Shown in pieces: positions 36,307-50,390 of a DNA stretch of 64,000 bases. The translations under genes were made by a program, and so were the position numbers. Source of the stretch: Glandiceps talaboti. Taxonomy: Eukaryota > Hemichordata > Enteropneusta > Spengelidae. A model generated the notes under the pieces. That model did not search any database and was not told the DNA's origin. It worked only from the letters and a program-made list of their open reading frames with translations. Position 1 is the stretch's first letter, and the number at the start of each line of letters is the position of its first letter. The stretch is from positions 2,713,001-2,777,000 of the forward strand of contig NC_135553.1 in the NCBI RefSeq assembly GCF_964340395.1. The letters are read 5' to 3'.

Positions 36307-36524
36307 ATCTGTTTATAATATGGTTGGTACGTATTACAGCATGAATACTCACCAGTGTTCTCACATTTTGTGAATCCAGGGCCGTTGGTAACAGAAAGGG
36401 GAATCTGATAAAATTAGTGCAGATTTCTAAGACCTTGTACTATGAATTAGATAGGGAACCCTGGTAAAAACATTGAGGAACTTTGGTAATTTTAACCTAT
36501 GTTAATAATCATGATAACAATAAT

Positions 36525-37010
36525 AATAATAAAGCGAATTTATAATGCGCCTGTCCTCCAAAGAGCTCTAGGCACAGACACAGAACAATTAACAAAAACG
36601 AGAGGATACAGAAAAATAATTGAAAACATAGGAAGGATGCTGAGAGAAGTGTGCAAGTGAGTGAGATTTAAGACTGAAGTAGGTGAGTTTTAAGGGCAGA
36701 GTGGAAGGAAGACTTAGAGTGAGTGTGTGTGTCGAAGACTGTTCCAAACTGAAGGAGCAGTGTAGGCAAAGGAACACTCGCCAAGCTTCTAGTGAAAAAT
36801 GGTTTCTTTAGGATTTGGGAGTCGGAAGACGACCTAAATTGTCTATGGGGAGCATAAAGATGAAGAAGATGAGAAGGATATTCAGGACCGGTCACCTCCA
36901 ATGCATCATAACAAATAGAAGAAACCTTGTATTGTATGCGAGAGTTGATCAATAACCAATGCAGTGTAGAAGTGGTTCAGTGTGGTCGAATGTTGTTGCT
37001 TTGTATGCGT
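36525..37010 (+). repeat. Old interspersed repeat
   Basis: It starts AAGCGAATTTATAATGCGCC, then CAAAGAGCTCTAGGC, and continues through a purine-rich body (GAAGACTGTTCCAAACTGAA, then GGCAAAGGAACACTCGCC) to AATAACCAATGCAGTG. GC content and wording differ from the surrounding AT-rich DNA. I recognise the general type of dispersed repeat but not a family. Confidence 0.5.
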
Positions 37011-39655
37011 TACCCTCAGAAAAGCACTTATCCATATATCCACTTATCCATAGAAAATAATCAATCAATGTACAATTTGTCATATATATTCATGTTCAGT
37101 ATCAAATTGTAAGTAGTCAATGTGTACAATACAATTTAAATTAAATCTTGCTTCACTGAGCTCAATATATTGAAATTTTGGTGCATGATAAAAATATGCC
37201 ATAAATGTTGAACTATGTTTCACATTCGTCACATTTCAATATTCACAAAATTGTGAGCGGCGAGATCTTAAGGTTCAAAAGAAATGGCCTCTAGACTACA
37301 TCATTGCTTCAATGGGTTTTGTATGAAATCAAAAGAGAAAGAAATAATTGATGTGAAAAAAAACCAGTATTTTGACCTTCATATAAAAAAAATCCTATAT
37401 ACTACAGTTAATTTACGTTGTTAATAATCCAACTGTGCTGTATGGCTTATACTCACTAGCAGTACAATGAACTTGTTTCAACTATTTTTTTTTTTAATGA
37501 TCAAGGACACACAACCTCTTTTCCTTTGATTACTCCCATTGTTTGCTTTTCTTCACCATACATTCAATTTTTATGATTAAATATATAAATTACTACAGCA
37601 TTATGAAGCACAACAGTATCGTGTGTTGAATTTTAAAATTCACTGAAATAATTATTGAATTGAGTGAAAATTTAATGGATTATAGTGTAATTCAGCAAGC
37701 AGTATACATTCACACGCATTCTGTTTGTGACAGGATCAGGTAACAACTGCCTGCTGGGATAGGCTAATGGATAGCAGTTTCATATGTTAACCTTTACATG
37801 TAAATCAAAAGGAATTAGTTGCACTGTTTCCTTTGATGTTGTCTGAACTTTCCTGCATTATTGTCAATGACAATATTCACATCTCTGACATCATTAACTG
37901 AACATTCAGGCACTATTACTAAAATGCTAACATGTCAATTCCAATGGACATTCACACACTACATCAAGTGGTTGCTCATGTCATTATATTCCCGCTAAAA
38001 TAGAAAGGACCAACATATCATACTAGCTTTGCTCAATTTTCAGGACTACAAAGTTACTAATCTGGTCATGACACATTGCTAAATTAGAATGAACAAAAAT
38101 TTGCAACATATAATAAATATTTGGTCAATTCTAGTAAAATTTTAGACTATAGAGCTACTGTGATGTAACCCTTACCATAGGATTACTTGTAACATCAAAT
38201 TACAGCCATAAAAAGTGTCAAAAATTCACTTTTTAAAACAAATTACTTTTTGAAGTGTGGTTGGAATAAGTGGTGCTCTAGACATCTGTTCACAACTAAA
38301 TCTATGACCTCATATGACCTGAGATTTATATTCTACACTCTAAGAGTTGACATTAAAATTATCAGTTCCTGATAAGGTGCACATTTTAAGAGGTGTGAAG
38401 GAGTTGTGTCAATAAAAACAGCTGACTCTGGTAGCTAGTGTGAATAGAGTTGCTGATAGATCTCCAACTGAGAGGTATCTGTGTTTGCAAGAGATAAGAT
38501 AGCAGGGTGTAACTGACAAACTGCTGTATAATAACTTATGGGATTTCATGTAATCTTTAATACTCAAGTGAACTGAACAGGTGGCTTTAAGCTGACATGA
38601 TGTATTACAATGGCAAGTCAATGCTATTAATCTTATCAACAATATTTTCCCACCAAAATCAGTTGAGCAAATATTCTGTTTTCAGATGAACAAATTTTTT
38701 TGCTTTTTCATAATTTTCTGTCAAATCACAACATAATTTTAGGCATAAATCATAAAATCAATGTTTACAAATGAAATGGTATCAAAATTATTGTTAAAAT
38801 TTGATCTCATATTATATTTTCATACAAATAGAATTCATCTTCAGCTTAACAATGTTTTATTGTAGCCATACATACATTCTTTACTTCCAGAGTATTCATA
38901 GGACACTTTAATACTCAAAATGAAAGTCAACTTTCAATATTTTTGGAGTATACTGAACTTCGACTTCTCATATTTATGTTCCTGTTAAAAATGTTACTCT
39001 ACATGAAATTAATGTTTATGTCTGGGTCAACAAATTTTTCAAACAATGTGGTGTCTGTGGCTATGGAGGTTGTTGCAAGTATCAAAGTAGATTTGGTTTA
39101 TGTCTGTCAAGCTATTGCAATCATAACCATCCCATCTGTTTGGGTATTCACTGGGGCGATACTAAATATGTTTATATCTCTACAGATAGGCACATTCCAC
39201 ACATCCTCCATGCCATACATAGACTACATATACACAAAGTGACATCAACTCCGACACAACATCGTCGCAAACCACAGCCTTTCGAAGTGTAACACAAGAA
39301 ATAACAGCTCTGGTTTGTGAGAATGCAAGACAAGAACAATGTCAGATTTTGATTTATGATACAAATGCATGCAGAGGAATAATTGAAAGTAATATCTGTG
39401 TGGTGATAAAAGTTAAAACCCAAAGTTATGTGTGTAAGTTATTACTAACTGAATGATTTTACTCACAGAAGAGATAATAAAGTTTATTTGTTTGATTGAA
39501 GAGTTCTCGTTAAATTATATATAGTACAAGTAAAGTTCTGGTTTTGATACAGTGGTAATTGATGGGTCAATGTTTGATGGACAAAAATGACAGAATTAGA
39601 AAAAGGAATGAACAAATCAAATGAATAAAACTGGATTAACAGACTATAAATATGA

Positions 39656-39730
39656 ATGAATGAATGAATGAATGAATGAATGAATGAAGGAAGGAAGGAA
39701 GGAAGGAAGGAAGGAAGGAAGGAAGGAAGG
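39656..39730 (+). repeat. (TGAA)n to (GGAA)n microsatellite
   Basis: About eight TGAA units change to about eleven GGAA units. GGAA repeats can act as ETS-factor binding arrays in other animals; nothing here shows that they do so. Confidence 0.95.
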
Positions 39731-39910
39731 AGCTGATGGACAAAAGTCAATATAAGTGACAGACAGTATGTCCAACCAGACAAAGATAGCCAAGTAGACA
39801 ACCTTATGAGTGGATAAGAAGAAACAAGAAAACCTGAAGATAGTAAGAGTGACTTGTTTCATAAATGTTTACAGTGTACTCAATGACCTTTATCAATTTG
39901 AGTACATAGC

Positions 39911-40395
39911 CATTCAGTTATACGGTGAAAGAGTAACTACTTGTTTCTATAATTGCCTATGTCTCCCTGGTCTTACAAGCCATTCAGTTATACAGTGAAA
40001 GAGTAACTACTTGTTTCTATAATTGCCTATGTCTCCCTGGTCTTACAAGCCATTCAGTTATACGGTGAAAGAGTAACTACTTGTTTCTATAATTGCCTAT
40101 GTCTCCCTGGTCTTACAAGCCATTCAGTTATATGGTGAAAGAGTAACTACTTCTATAATTGCCTATGTCTCCCTGGTCTTACAAGCCATTCAGTTATACG
40201 GTGAAAGAGTAAATACTTGTTTCTATAATTGCCTATGTCTCCCTGGTCTTACAAGCCATTCAGTTATACGGTGAAAGAGTAACTACTTGTTTCTATAATT
40301 ACCAATGTCTCCCTGGTCTTACAAGCCATTCAGTTATATGATGAAAGAGTAAATACTTGTTTCTATAATTGCCCATGTCTCCCTCAGTCTTACTA
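39911..40395 (+). repeat. 70 bp minisatellite, about 7 copies
   Basis: The unit starts CATTCAGTTATACGGTGAAA and ends CCCTGGTCTTACAAGC, with copies at 39911, 39981, 40051, 40121 and on. Copies are over 90 percent alike; one has a 4 bp deletion. Confidence 0.95.
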
Positions 40396-43329
40396 GTATG
40401 CCTTGCACCTATTGATTCAAACCACACAATTCACACACTTGACTTTTGCTTGGAGACAATAGTGATCTATTTCTATTACCAAGAGATTCTATAGTAATTA
40501 GTATTACTCAGCCCCACATTCTTCTGAAACTGAAATTTTCTTGGTAAGTCCCTTACTTTTGGAAAACTGATGGGATATTCTTTCCCACACTATTTTCCCA
40601 CACTACTTTATTCCAATAAAGATTTGTTGGTAAATCCTTTGCTTTTGGAAAACTGATTGGAACATTTCTTTCTGACCCCCATGCTCCTAAAGTTACATTT
40701 CCTTAGTTTTACTTCAGGCACTGTGCACCACCAGTGCATTCTTAAATTGGCTGATTTTCCTATTCAGATTCACAGGAAATCTGCTATATTATATTATCAG
40801 AAGTTAACAAAACAACTTTTTACACTAAGCTTGCTAAGTCCAATGCTTTGAAGAACATGTGAAGACAGAACTCTCATTAAGTAGGTACTTTTCTCTCTTC
40901 TGTAGTGAAAGTTTAATTGGAGTGACAACAACAAACATACACCAATTATTTTGGGATTCTAGAAATCTGATGTGGCTGATCTGGATGCAAGCAGATCAGG
41001 TTATTGTGATTGTATGTACTTTGTGCAGGTAAGTTTGTTTAGCTCTTGTTCACATAACAATTGCTTTGTAATGAAGGGTAAGCCATACTAATCTAAGACA
41101 AGTTTCTTTTATCACCAAACTGTTAACTCATACTTTCACCAAAGACAAATTTTGTTAATTTCATGAAGGAAAGCGAAACATAAATAATATAAAGTTGGTA
41201 ATATTGCATGTCTTTTAACTATGTTGTATTTAGTTATTCCCTGTGCTATAATCAATACCATACACACTTAGTCTCTGGGAACCAGTTAGTGACCAAATAT
41301 TTGTGGAAGTTTCAAGTGGGGAAAATATTGAAGATTATCACATGGTAAATATTGATGTGACATAAAATGGATCTTTGAAAAAAACTATCTGGCTGATACA
41401 ACCTTTGTCCAAAAAGTTTATCAAACTGTAATACTTTAGTTTACATGAAGTAAAGAAATTGGTGATAAATATGGCAGATTGTGGATGGGTGATATCTTGT
41501 GACAAAATTCACAAAACACCTTTGCCTGTGGAAAAAATCCTTCTGTGAATATAATGGCCTGAAGAGAATTTTGTATTCTTCTTGGAGGCTTAAATTCAGA
41601 AAGAAATTTACTTAAGTTTGTGAAAACAACTTAAAAGTGAAATAAAGAGATGTCTTTTTCATTCAATCTGTCTATAAAGTTTGCATTCTCACCCAGGGTA
41701 CTATTAACAATTATTTACGTGCAGATTGATAGATAGCAATGATAACACGTGGCTGACATGGTGGTATTTTGTTAGATAAACATTCATAGCCTTCAATACC
41801 TGCAGCTATTTATAATACACAGACTACTTTTTACAGAGTGTATTTTTAAAGTTAACAAAGTTATAATTACTTGGTGATTATATCAACAATATACAAATTC
41901 AGAAATAACTGTAATAATTTATACTCCAAAATTGGTAACATTCTGTGATACCAAGTAAACGAACTCTGTAACTGTCACACACAATTTTACCTACATGGTT
42001 GGGTAATCCGTTCTCTTTTCATGAAATTCAAATTGACTGTCATTACTATATACAGTTAAACTTTCACATTGTTTTTTATACAAAGACTTTGTTTTACTTT
42101 CTACAAATAGAATTTTCCACCTGTGTGCAGCTATAGTTTACATGTACTGTACCATACTAAATGTGGTCAAATTAGCAATAGTAGAGAAGACTGCAACGAC
42201 GCACAATAATCTTTCCAAAGTGCAGGAATAACTCCCTCTCCCCCACAGGCTTACAATTTTATCAAATTTTTCTTCATGTTAATCCCCTTTACTTAACATT
42301 TTAATCAAAATTGAAGAATTGTGTCATATTTCTTTCAAGAACACTCCCAAAAAATTGAGAATTGCATTCAAAATAATACCTAACTTTCTGTGCTTTTCAA
42401 AAAAATTGACTTTTCTTGTTGTACAGCATGTGTGTATTTACCTAGTATTTAGTGAGTTGGAACAAACACAACTCTTCACACAGCATCTCTTGAATCCAAC
42501 CTCTTTATACTTTGCTTGACTGAAATTTAAAAGTGCTGTTTATTCTCAAAAATGCTGGTTTGAATAGGAATTCTGCCCTCCCCACATCTCCTTTTCAAAT
42601 TTCTAAAAGTTTTAAACCATTAAATCTAAGTAGTATGGCCATTGTCAATCTTGATGTCATCAATATTTGTACTGGTACACTCTGTTCATACTATATGTCT
42701 GGTGGAATCAGTGCCTGTGGTCCCATTCTCACTATTACAACTAGACATCTGTAATCATTTACACTATACATCTACTGGTCAGTTTATATGCTATTTACTT
42801 ATGTGGTGATCACACAAATGATTTTTGGCATTAATGGCCGACATCCTGACGCAGATGTTCTAAAAAATAAGGCTGTTTCCGAGTCCATTGAACTACTCAA
42901 CACTGGACAATTCCTCATACACATTGTGTATACTTTATTTACTATAATTCTTACACAGTGTTTGAAATAAGTTGCTTGTCTGGCAATGATGGAGCCTGTA
43001 GTCTGGGTGAGAACAAAACCCCAGATACCTACCCATTATCTTACATCAATCTGCAAGCGCTCTGTCAAATATTTCAAAGCTTTCAACTGAATTGTATCGT
43101 AAGGATAGCATATGTTTTGGCATGATTCAATTCCTAGGGCCACTATGATGTGGAGACAGTTAGTTGGGACCAAACAAAACTAAGATGAAAAAAAAAGACT
43201 GACTGACTGACTGGTGATAAGCACAGACTAACTTTACATATTATATAAGTATGTGGTAATATCTCTACTGTTATGTGTGCAAGTTTGTCTCAATTCTCAT
43301 ATAATACACAGATTGCATTATTTCACATC

Positions 43330-43870
43330 TATGTCCTAAACGTAGGTTAGACACTGTGTAAAGTTAGGCACAGCAACACCCATGAAGCAATGTAGTCATA
43401 TTTCAGAATGATGATAAATATTTTTTACAAACTTTTTTTTTCTCCAAGGACACTTTAAGGTGATATTGTATATAACCAGATATTTGCTGTATATTCTACA
43501 TATTCTATTATCTGCAGCTACAGTATACTAAGAAATAGGTGGGGGTAGTAGAATCAGGTATATTAACACCCTTGCTGAAGCAGCCATAGTTCAAGGTGAT
43601 GATAGAATGTTTTTAGAAACTCACTTCACAGTACGTGACACAGTAATTAACCTGCTTTAAGTTTGCTGTATTGGTAACAATTATACATTAACACTTTCCA
43701 GGGAAAGTGATGCTGTCATATGACATTGCTGTCAATTTGTACAAATTCTGATAACTGCAGCTTAGCAGAGTGAAAGTAAGTTAGAATCAGGCACAGCAAC
43801 ACTCCTGCAGCAGTCATATTTCAAAATGACAATGGAACTATCCCAAGGCGTATTCTGGCAAGCTTGACTA
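43330..43870 (+). repeat. Three diverged copies of a local repeat
   Basis: AGGCACAGCAACACCCATGA, then TCATATTTCAGAATGA, recurs at about 43367, 43553 and 43788 with changes. Confidence 0.5.
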
Positions 43871-44599
43871 AAAGGGTGACAAAGGTGGCCGTATCAGGGG
43901 TTCACATTGCATGCTTCCTGAGTGTGATAGTTGGAGCATGGTGATCATCATGGCTATTGGAGTCTTACCCCGAGGCAATTCAGGGTCAGTGCCAGAAAGG
44001 TGACTACAACAGGCAAGGGTCACTGTGTAGAAAATTAAAAGTCAAACAGACATATTGTGAAAGAACAGTGACATGTCGTACATAATCCTCTGACTAGTAC
44101 AGTTTTGAAACTGTTAATTTTCAGAACTGAATAACTTAACCTCAACCAAAACAAATTAATTGGAATCAACATATAAATTAATTGAACCCCATATGTCAAA
44201 TACGGCACTGTGTAATGCTCTAAAAACTTTCTCTGACAAAACATAGTTTCAAAGCTCCCACAATCAAACACATTTACCCTGCAAACACTTGCCAGTATTG
44301 CACGCTATGTTACCATTAATATACATCATATTAATTGACTATGCCTACTATATCAAGAACACTCTTTATACCTCACTAACTTGGTTTTCACATTTAGGAC
44401 TGTCTTGTCAATTGGAGAGAAAAAATAAATCAATTGGTGAATGTTTTGTAAAGCCAAATGCTTTGTAGTGAAATTTAGTGGGAAATGAGTATGTTGAATT
44501 GATAGATAGCTGTAGGGTTAGAATATAGACAGACAATGAATTAATCAGAAACTTAGCTTATAATGGATACTACCAACAGACACATGGTTAATTGATGGT

Positions 44600-45525
44600 A
44601 GTGAGATATACACAGTTGGGATACACTAGTCCAGATCTGTATGGTACTGAGATATACAGTTGAAGGGACACACTGGTCCAGATCTGTATGGTACTGAGGT
44701 ATACAGTTCAAGGGACACACTGGTCCAGATCTGTATGGTACTGAGATATACAGTTGAAGGGACACATTAGTCCAGATCTGTATGGTACTGAGATATACAG
44801 TTCAAGGGATAACACAAGTCCAGATCTGTATGGTACTGAGATACACAGTTGAAGGGATAACACTGGTCCAGATCTATGATAATGGTACTGAGATATACAG
44901 TTCAAGGGATAACACTAGTCCAGATCTATGATAATGGTACTGAGATATACAGTTCAAGGGATAACACTAGTCCAGATCTCTGTGGTACTGAAATATACAG
45001 TTGAAGGGATAACACTAGTCCAGATCTGTATGGTACTGAGATATACAGTTCAAGGGACACACTGGTCCAGATCTCTGTGGTACTCAGATATACAGTTGAA
45101 GGGACACACAAGTCCAGATCTGTGATCATGGTACTGAGATCATACAGTTGAAGGGATAACACTAGTCCAGATCTATGATAATGGTACTGAGATATACAGT
45201 TGAAGGGATAACACTAGTCCAGATCTATGATAATGGTACTGAGATATACAGTTGAAGGGATAACACTAGTCCAGATCTATGATAATGGTACTGAGATATA
45301 CAGTTGAAGGGATAACACTAGTAAAGATCTGTATGGTTCTGAGATATACAGTTGAAGGGATAACACTTGTCCAGATCTCTATGGTTCTGAGATATACAGT
45401 TGAAGGGATACACTAGTAAAGATTTGTATGGTACTGAGATATACAGTTGAAGGGATAACACTAGTAAAGATTTGTATGGTTCTGAGATATACAGTTGAAG
45501 GGATGCACTAGTAAAGATTTGTATA
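44600..45525 (+). repeat. 46-54 bp minisatellite, about 18 copies
   Basis: The unit GGTACTGAGATATACAGTTG, then AAGGGATAACACTAGTCCAGATCT, varies between a GTATG and a CTATGATAATG linker, giving mixed unit lengths. Frames across it on both strands are artefacts. Confidence 0.95.
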
Positions 45526-45802
45526 TATTTATCAGATTAGTTTTGTTTTATATGGAAACCATTTTTGATATGCTATGACTGAAACATTTGTATTTGTACT
45601 CAGGTAACCAGTTAATCTAATTTTAGTAGCACAATACTGCACTTGGACAAATTCAATGTCTTATTCAATGACATAATTTTTTAGCACACCCAGGATAATG
45701 ACTCGAAGATACTGCATTTTACATACATACATGTAGCAACAAAATCAGCTGTCAACTCCATATATGAACTCAAAATAATACATATTTCAAGGTACAAACC
45801 CA

Positions 45803-46024
45803 GAGATACTTGTTTCCTGAGATATGTTTTCAGAATATAATGAAATATCACTGATAGTCATTTGGCAGAGAATATGATATAAGGTGAAATCGTGGTGCTG
45901 GAGTTATGCGATCCTATAAAACCTGTGCTATTTTACCTTTTCACAGATTATCGGCCAAATATGTCAATACTATCGATAATTTATTATATTCTGAAAACAT
46001 ATCTCGGGGAAAACAAGTGTCTGT
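45803..46024. mobile_element. MITE, 222 bp, about 45 bp inverted repeats and 11 bp flanking duplication
   Basis: Left arm ACTTGTTTCCTGAGATATG, then TTTTCAGAATATAAT, is matched by the reverse complement of about 45975-46024 with a few differences. The 11 bp GTACAAACCCA flanks it on both sides (45792-45802 and 46025-46035), as expected for a target-site duplication. No coding capacity. Confidence 0.8.
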
Positions 46025-47635
46025 GTACAAACCCAATATGAACATATGATAAACTGGATAACATTTTTACATAAATCATTACAGTATTTAGTTTAGATAT
46101 CTCAAGTTGAAATGTGTAACTTTAATCTAGAAAGTGAAAACGGATATCGACATGGTTTTTATGTCACTTGACCCTACGCTAAGAACGCATGTACTAAGTC
46201 AAGGTCATCCTAAATACCTAACTCAACACCGATTGCTTGTAAACAACACTTGAGACAACTGTGAAGAATGAGTCTAGTGTCACCTCCATACTACTACTTA
46301 AATAACTATCACCCTGTGTTCAAAATATTTTCATGTCTTCACACAAATGCCAGAAACAAACTGTATTGTGTGGTTAGATTACTAACAGACATGTGTGATT
46401 TAAAATGTGTGTGTCATACTGATTCTCAATCAATTTTTGTTTACACTCCAAAAAAACACATCCATTGAAAACTAGCATGAGAAAAGCTTTCATGGTTATA
46501 TCAACAATGAAGTCCTAGGATATCAGTATAGTCTAAGAATTAGGAGGGGTTACACTCAATCAGCCTACTGGCTTGTACAAAACTTGACCGGAAATACATC
46601 TACCTTGTATGTTTTGTTGTAGATTTTGATTGATGACAATAAATGATGTTGTCAGACCTCAGTACAATCAGGATGTAAATCACTGTTTAGTCACTTTTAA
46701 TTGTGGATCACATGTCCTATTGATTTCAGTTCACTGACTGTGATAACTGTCAATGTCACATGCAGTACATGCTATAAACCTTTCATAAAACAAATCACTC
46801 TCAGTACTGTGTTATATTATGTGGTTCTCACTGAAAAATTGTCTAGTGTTATGAATGCATAAAAGGCCATTGTAGAATAGGTTCAGATATGACAGATTTC
46901 GTATTATTTCAGAACAGAGCCAACTCAGAGAGAGAGTACTATGTGTACCTTGTCTTTTTATTTTTCATGTCAAGCTGGTAAATTTTATTGCAAAACACTG
47001 GTAAATGATGAAAAGATAAAGTATTTAGACTAGAAACTAGAACTTGAAAAAGAAATTTCAAATAATTCTAACAACTGAGTTAATCACTTTTGCTATACTT
47101 GAAAACTGGGAATTAACAAACCGAACAATGTTTTGAAAATTTCTTAAATAAATATAAAGTTGGCGCCTGTATGGAGTGTCAAGTACTAACTTTGATGTTG
47201 AATACTAATAGTTGAAGTATTATGAGAACACCACAATGCACTGAGGTTGGACAACTTGAGGACCATGAGCAAAGTCAGTTTTGTCAACAGTGGTTGCCCT
47301 GGCCTTGTGTTAACACTCATGGTAATAATAAAACCATGATGATGAACTGTTTGACATACTAGTTGGGCCAGCGTACTTCACTTCTCATGGTCCCAACACA
47401 TAATATTCAATTGCGCATGACATGCCCAACAATTGTGTGTACTGTCGACCTCAGTAAGAATTATAAGACTCAGGTATTAAAGTCCCACAAAGGATGAAAA
47501 GAAAAGCAATTTAGCTCAATGCACAGTGAGACGAGACAACAATTAGGCCTTGTAGCATTGTTGAGTTTTAACTGAGCTGTGAGTTATAAGCACACATTGG
47601 GATATAAGATCTTGTAAAGCAAGTCAAACTTTTAC

Positions 47636-47711
47636 CTTCGCTCTCTCCTGTCGATGAACGTTTCATCTCTTCAAAATACTTGTCAATAATGAAATTCTTC
47701 ATCATAGACAT
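47636..47711 (-). CDS. Myosin exon 1, start codon and N-terminal leader
   Basis: The ATG at 47711-47709 has A at -3. The frame MSMMKNFIIDKYFEEMKR continues for 25 codons to a GTAAAA donor. It ends in phase 1, which matches exon 2. The link rests on phase and on the absence of a better upstream exon; it implies a 25.4 kb intron. An alternative first exon nearer exon 2 is possible. Confidence 0.6.
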
Positions 47712-49968
47712 CTTCAAGGTACCAGCTTGAATTAATTATTAACCCATATAGTGGCCAGGAGAGATACCGATCCCCCACAGACTCATAAGTATGCTATGTC
47801 TACCAATGGGGTAAACTTAAAGTCAATCACACAACTGCTCCGAATAGGAGATAGCATTTGCTCCTGAAGTTGGACCAACCACTCTGTGTAAACAGTAACT
47901 GCATCGAATCAAAATAACTTCTGAGCATGGCCAATTGATGAGAAGGCTGCCAGCTAATTATGATAATTCAATAGGCTTCAACCATTATGTTGTGGGGAGG
48001 GCAAGTCCATCTCTTTTACAAACTATGCAGCACACCGAGAACAAGGGAGAACTTTATCACCAAATTCTTTTCATAACCAGTATAATTTTTTGTTTACAGA
48101 AAATTGACAATGGAATACAAAACACAATTCACACATTCTTGAAAATACTGAGGCAGGCATTTGCACTGCTTCTAATGACATAAAAAGAAACTGCCTACCC
48201 TTCTACTTCCTACGTTATTCAACAAATCGACTCCCTTGTTGGCTTTCATAGGCAATGCTCAGAGACGGAACATCAATATATGATTTGAAACCTAAGAAAT
48301 GTGGATGGATTGGTTGTAATCAAATTTATCTATAATCATTTTTGATGTAGTGGAATAATTTTTATGTGGTGTGGTCACCTTTAGTACAAAGACTTTTGAA
48401 CTTTTTGGTGATTATTTTACTCTTACAAATATTTCGTGATAAATGTATATATAGACTGAGTGATACAATGATATGCAGTTTTAAACGCTATCGTATTTTA
48501 ACGTCTTTTGATGGAATGGGTGGTCAGGTTACAGCACATAGATGAAATCTATGGACTTTAAATTTGCCATGGGCAAACTTACACAGACAGAAAGGGAAAT
48601 AAGCAAAGAGTTAAAAGCCTGTTCCTGACAGATTCTTTCACAACATGTTAATATAACACAAGGGATGTTGAAGTTAGAGCACCTGACCATGCTAAGATAA
48701 ACACAGGTGGGCTCAGGATGTCGTGTAATGTCTCACAACCTGGCATCGGCGTCAGTCTGCCATTGTGGATATACACTGCAAACTCTGTGGTTGTAAACTT
48801 CTTATAACATTTCAGCTCTTTCTGTACATACTAGGATAAACAAGATGTTGACAAGAATCTTTACAATGTCTTTTCTCTGTGGATTGCAAACACGGCGGGG
48901 AAGACACACAAAGGGGCAGGTAACTTTCACAAGTTTGTCAAAGACCAAGGGAGTCTGTCGGTCACCCTCAATCAAGTTTACTTTAAACCAACAAAGTATA
49001 TCTGAATAGGTAGTCTATTAAATCCACAGGGACAATATACTTACAAAAGACAAACACCATCACCTGTTTTATCTGTAGTCTACGTGCTAGATCTACTGCT
49101 GAGTACCACTGTATGGAAACGAAAACCTTGGCTTTCACCAGTAATTTAAGCTGATATTGTTTACTGAATAGTGAGAAAAGACAATATCTAATTAATTTAA
49201 CAGTCTATTGTTTCAGCTAATCCAAAGCATGAAGTCAGAATAAAATGAACAATTACGTTTACAAACACACGGTAAACACAGCAATCATTACCTAGCTATC
49301 AGTTGTAGTAATGAAATTTTACCCACAGAAATCAAAGTTTATTTGACAAACAGAACTCTCACTTTACTACTGGGAAACACAGCCTGTGACAAAGAATTCT
49401 AATGTTTTGATCTGACTAGTATAGAAAAGAAATTCTTCACAGTTATTAGAGAAATTCCACTTTTGCCTTTAAAAGATTAAGCAGCAATGGTTATTCAGAT
49501 CTAAAGTGGGTAGATTTTTAATGGGTAAAGTTTTCACATCATAGTACAACATCGTGAGTGTGTCAAATTTAACAATTGGTTCATTTTTACCAGGATGACA
49601 AGCTGTTAAATCAGAGACAGTCTCATTAGTTCTGTATAATCAAACACCACTCCTGTAATTCTTCTTTTCATAGAACCAATGATTACCAGTAAATTTATTC
49701 ATACAGTCACTATATGTACAGTGACATGTGAGGGCAACATAACAGGAAAGAAACTGAACTCTTAGCAGGTAAAAGTGTTCTCAATTTTTTTTTTTTTTTT
49801 TCAATAGTAAGATTTCTGCAAAGGCTATCACTCAGTCTGTTGTCTGACTTTTCTTCTTATTTCTGATTGTCTAGTGAATCTGAGTTCATTGCCAAATGAA
49901 ATGGAAAGCACATCAACCTAGATATTGAACTTGAGAACATGGACTCACATAAAAATGGAAGACCTATA
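47712..49968. other. Region upstream of myosin exon 1
   Basis: It should hold the 5' UTR and promoter of the myosin gene on the minus strand. No TATA box or initiator could be fixed, and I see no exon or repeat that I can name. Confidence 0.4.
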
Positions 49969-49971
49969 TAA

Positions 49972-50390
49972 GGGATGATCACACAAAGTCGCACATTAGC
50001 TCAATAAACGAACTTTGTTTATTTAGGACAAAACCCCCTCCCCCTCCCCCTAAATGAACATTCACAAGAGCGACATCGACATGTTTATATATAATGTAAA
50101 CCATAATGACAATTATAGTGGTCACACCACTACAATCGATGCAATGTAAAAACATGATGGTATAAACACATTAAAATACTATCAGAAACCCAGCACTGTA
50201 TATCACATAAAATTTTACTGAACTTATCAACATCTCAGTAGTAAATACAGAACCTGTTATCATTGAAGGCATGAAAGTTTTCGAAATTTGGTCAGAAGTG
50301 CGAAAATGAAATTCAGCAATCGCATTGACCCCCTCCCCTAAACGAATGAAGTTCGTTTATTGAGCTTGTGTGACATTGTGTGATCGTCCC
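49972..50390. mobile_element. Harbinger-like MITE, 419 bp, TAA target-site duplication
   Basis: GGGATGATCACACAAAGTCG, then CACATTAGCTCAATAAACGAACTT, at the left is matched by the reverse complement of the right end (GGGACGATCACACAATGTCA, then CACAAGCTCAATAAACGAACTT). TAA lies directly outside both ends (49969-49971 and 50391-50393). PIF/Harbinger elements use TWA targets, hence the assignment. There is no transposase; the interior is AT-rich with C-rich patches next to both arms. Confidence 0.85.

Larger units (their letters stand above)
22198..47635 (-). other. Myosin intron 1 (about 25.4 kb)
   Basis: I found no exon with good borders and a consistent frame on either strand. The content is AT-rich DNA, simple repeats, tandem arrays and small inverted-repeat elements, listed separately. 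Stretches 25.5-27.9, 28.4-29.2, 30.3-32.1, 33.1-34.4, 37.0-39.6, 40.4-43.3 and 46.0-47.6 kb show nothing I can name. Confidence 0.55.
12..47711 (-). other. Gene span: divergent unconventional myosin heavy chain, 3' end outside the window
   Basis: I assembled 24 coding exons (a 25th is tentative) by finding GT-AG borders on the minus strand and checking that each splice phase matches the next. The joined product is about 950 residues and incomplete at its C-terminus. Motor landmarks are in the expected order: VNPYKD near 154-159, P-loop GESGSGKT 202-209, switch I NSESSRMG 253-260, switch II DLFGFE 512-517, the FEQLCIN relay near 523-529, PHFIRCIRPN before the converter, and one IQ motif at 858-870. 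The product should be an actin-based ATPase motor. No SH3-like N-terminal subdomain, kinase or ankyrin domain precedes the motor; there is only a short helical leader. The usual LEAFGNA motif before switch I is replaced by LRSLGSA, so this is a divergent class that I could not name. A second gene lies antisense inside intron 9. Confidence 0.9.

Noticed and set aside
38943-39242. 99-codon hydrophobic plus-strand frame
   Set aside because: Composition follows the T-rich DNA; no domain, splice site or neighbour supports it.
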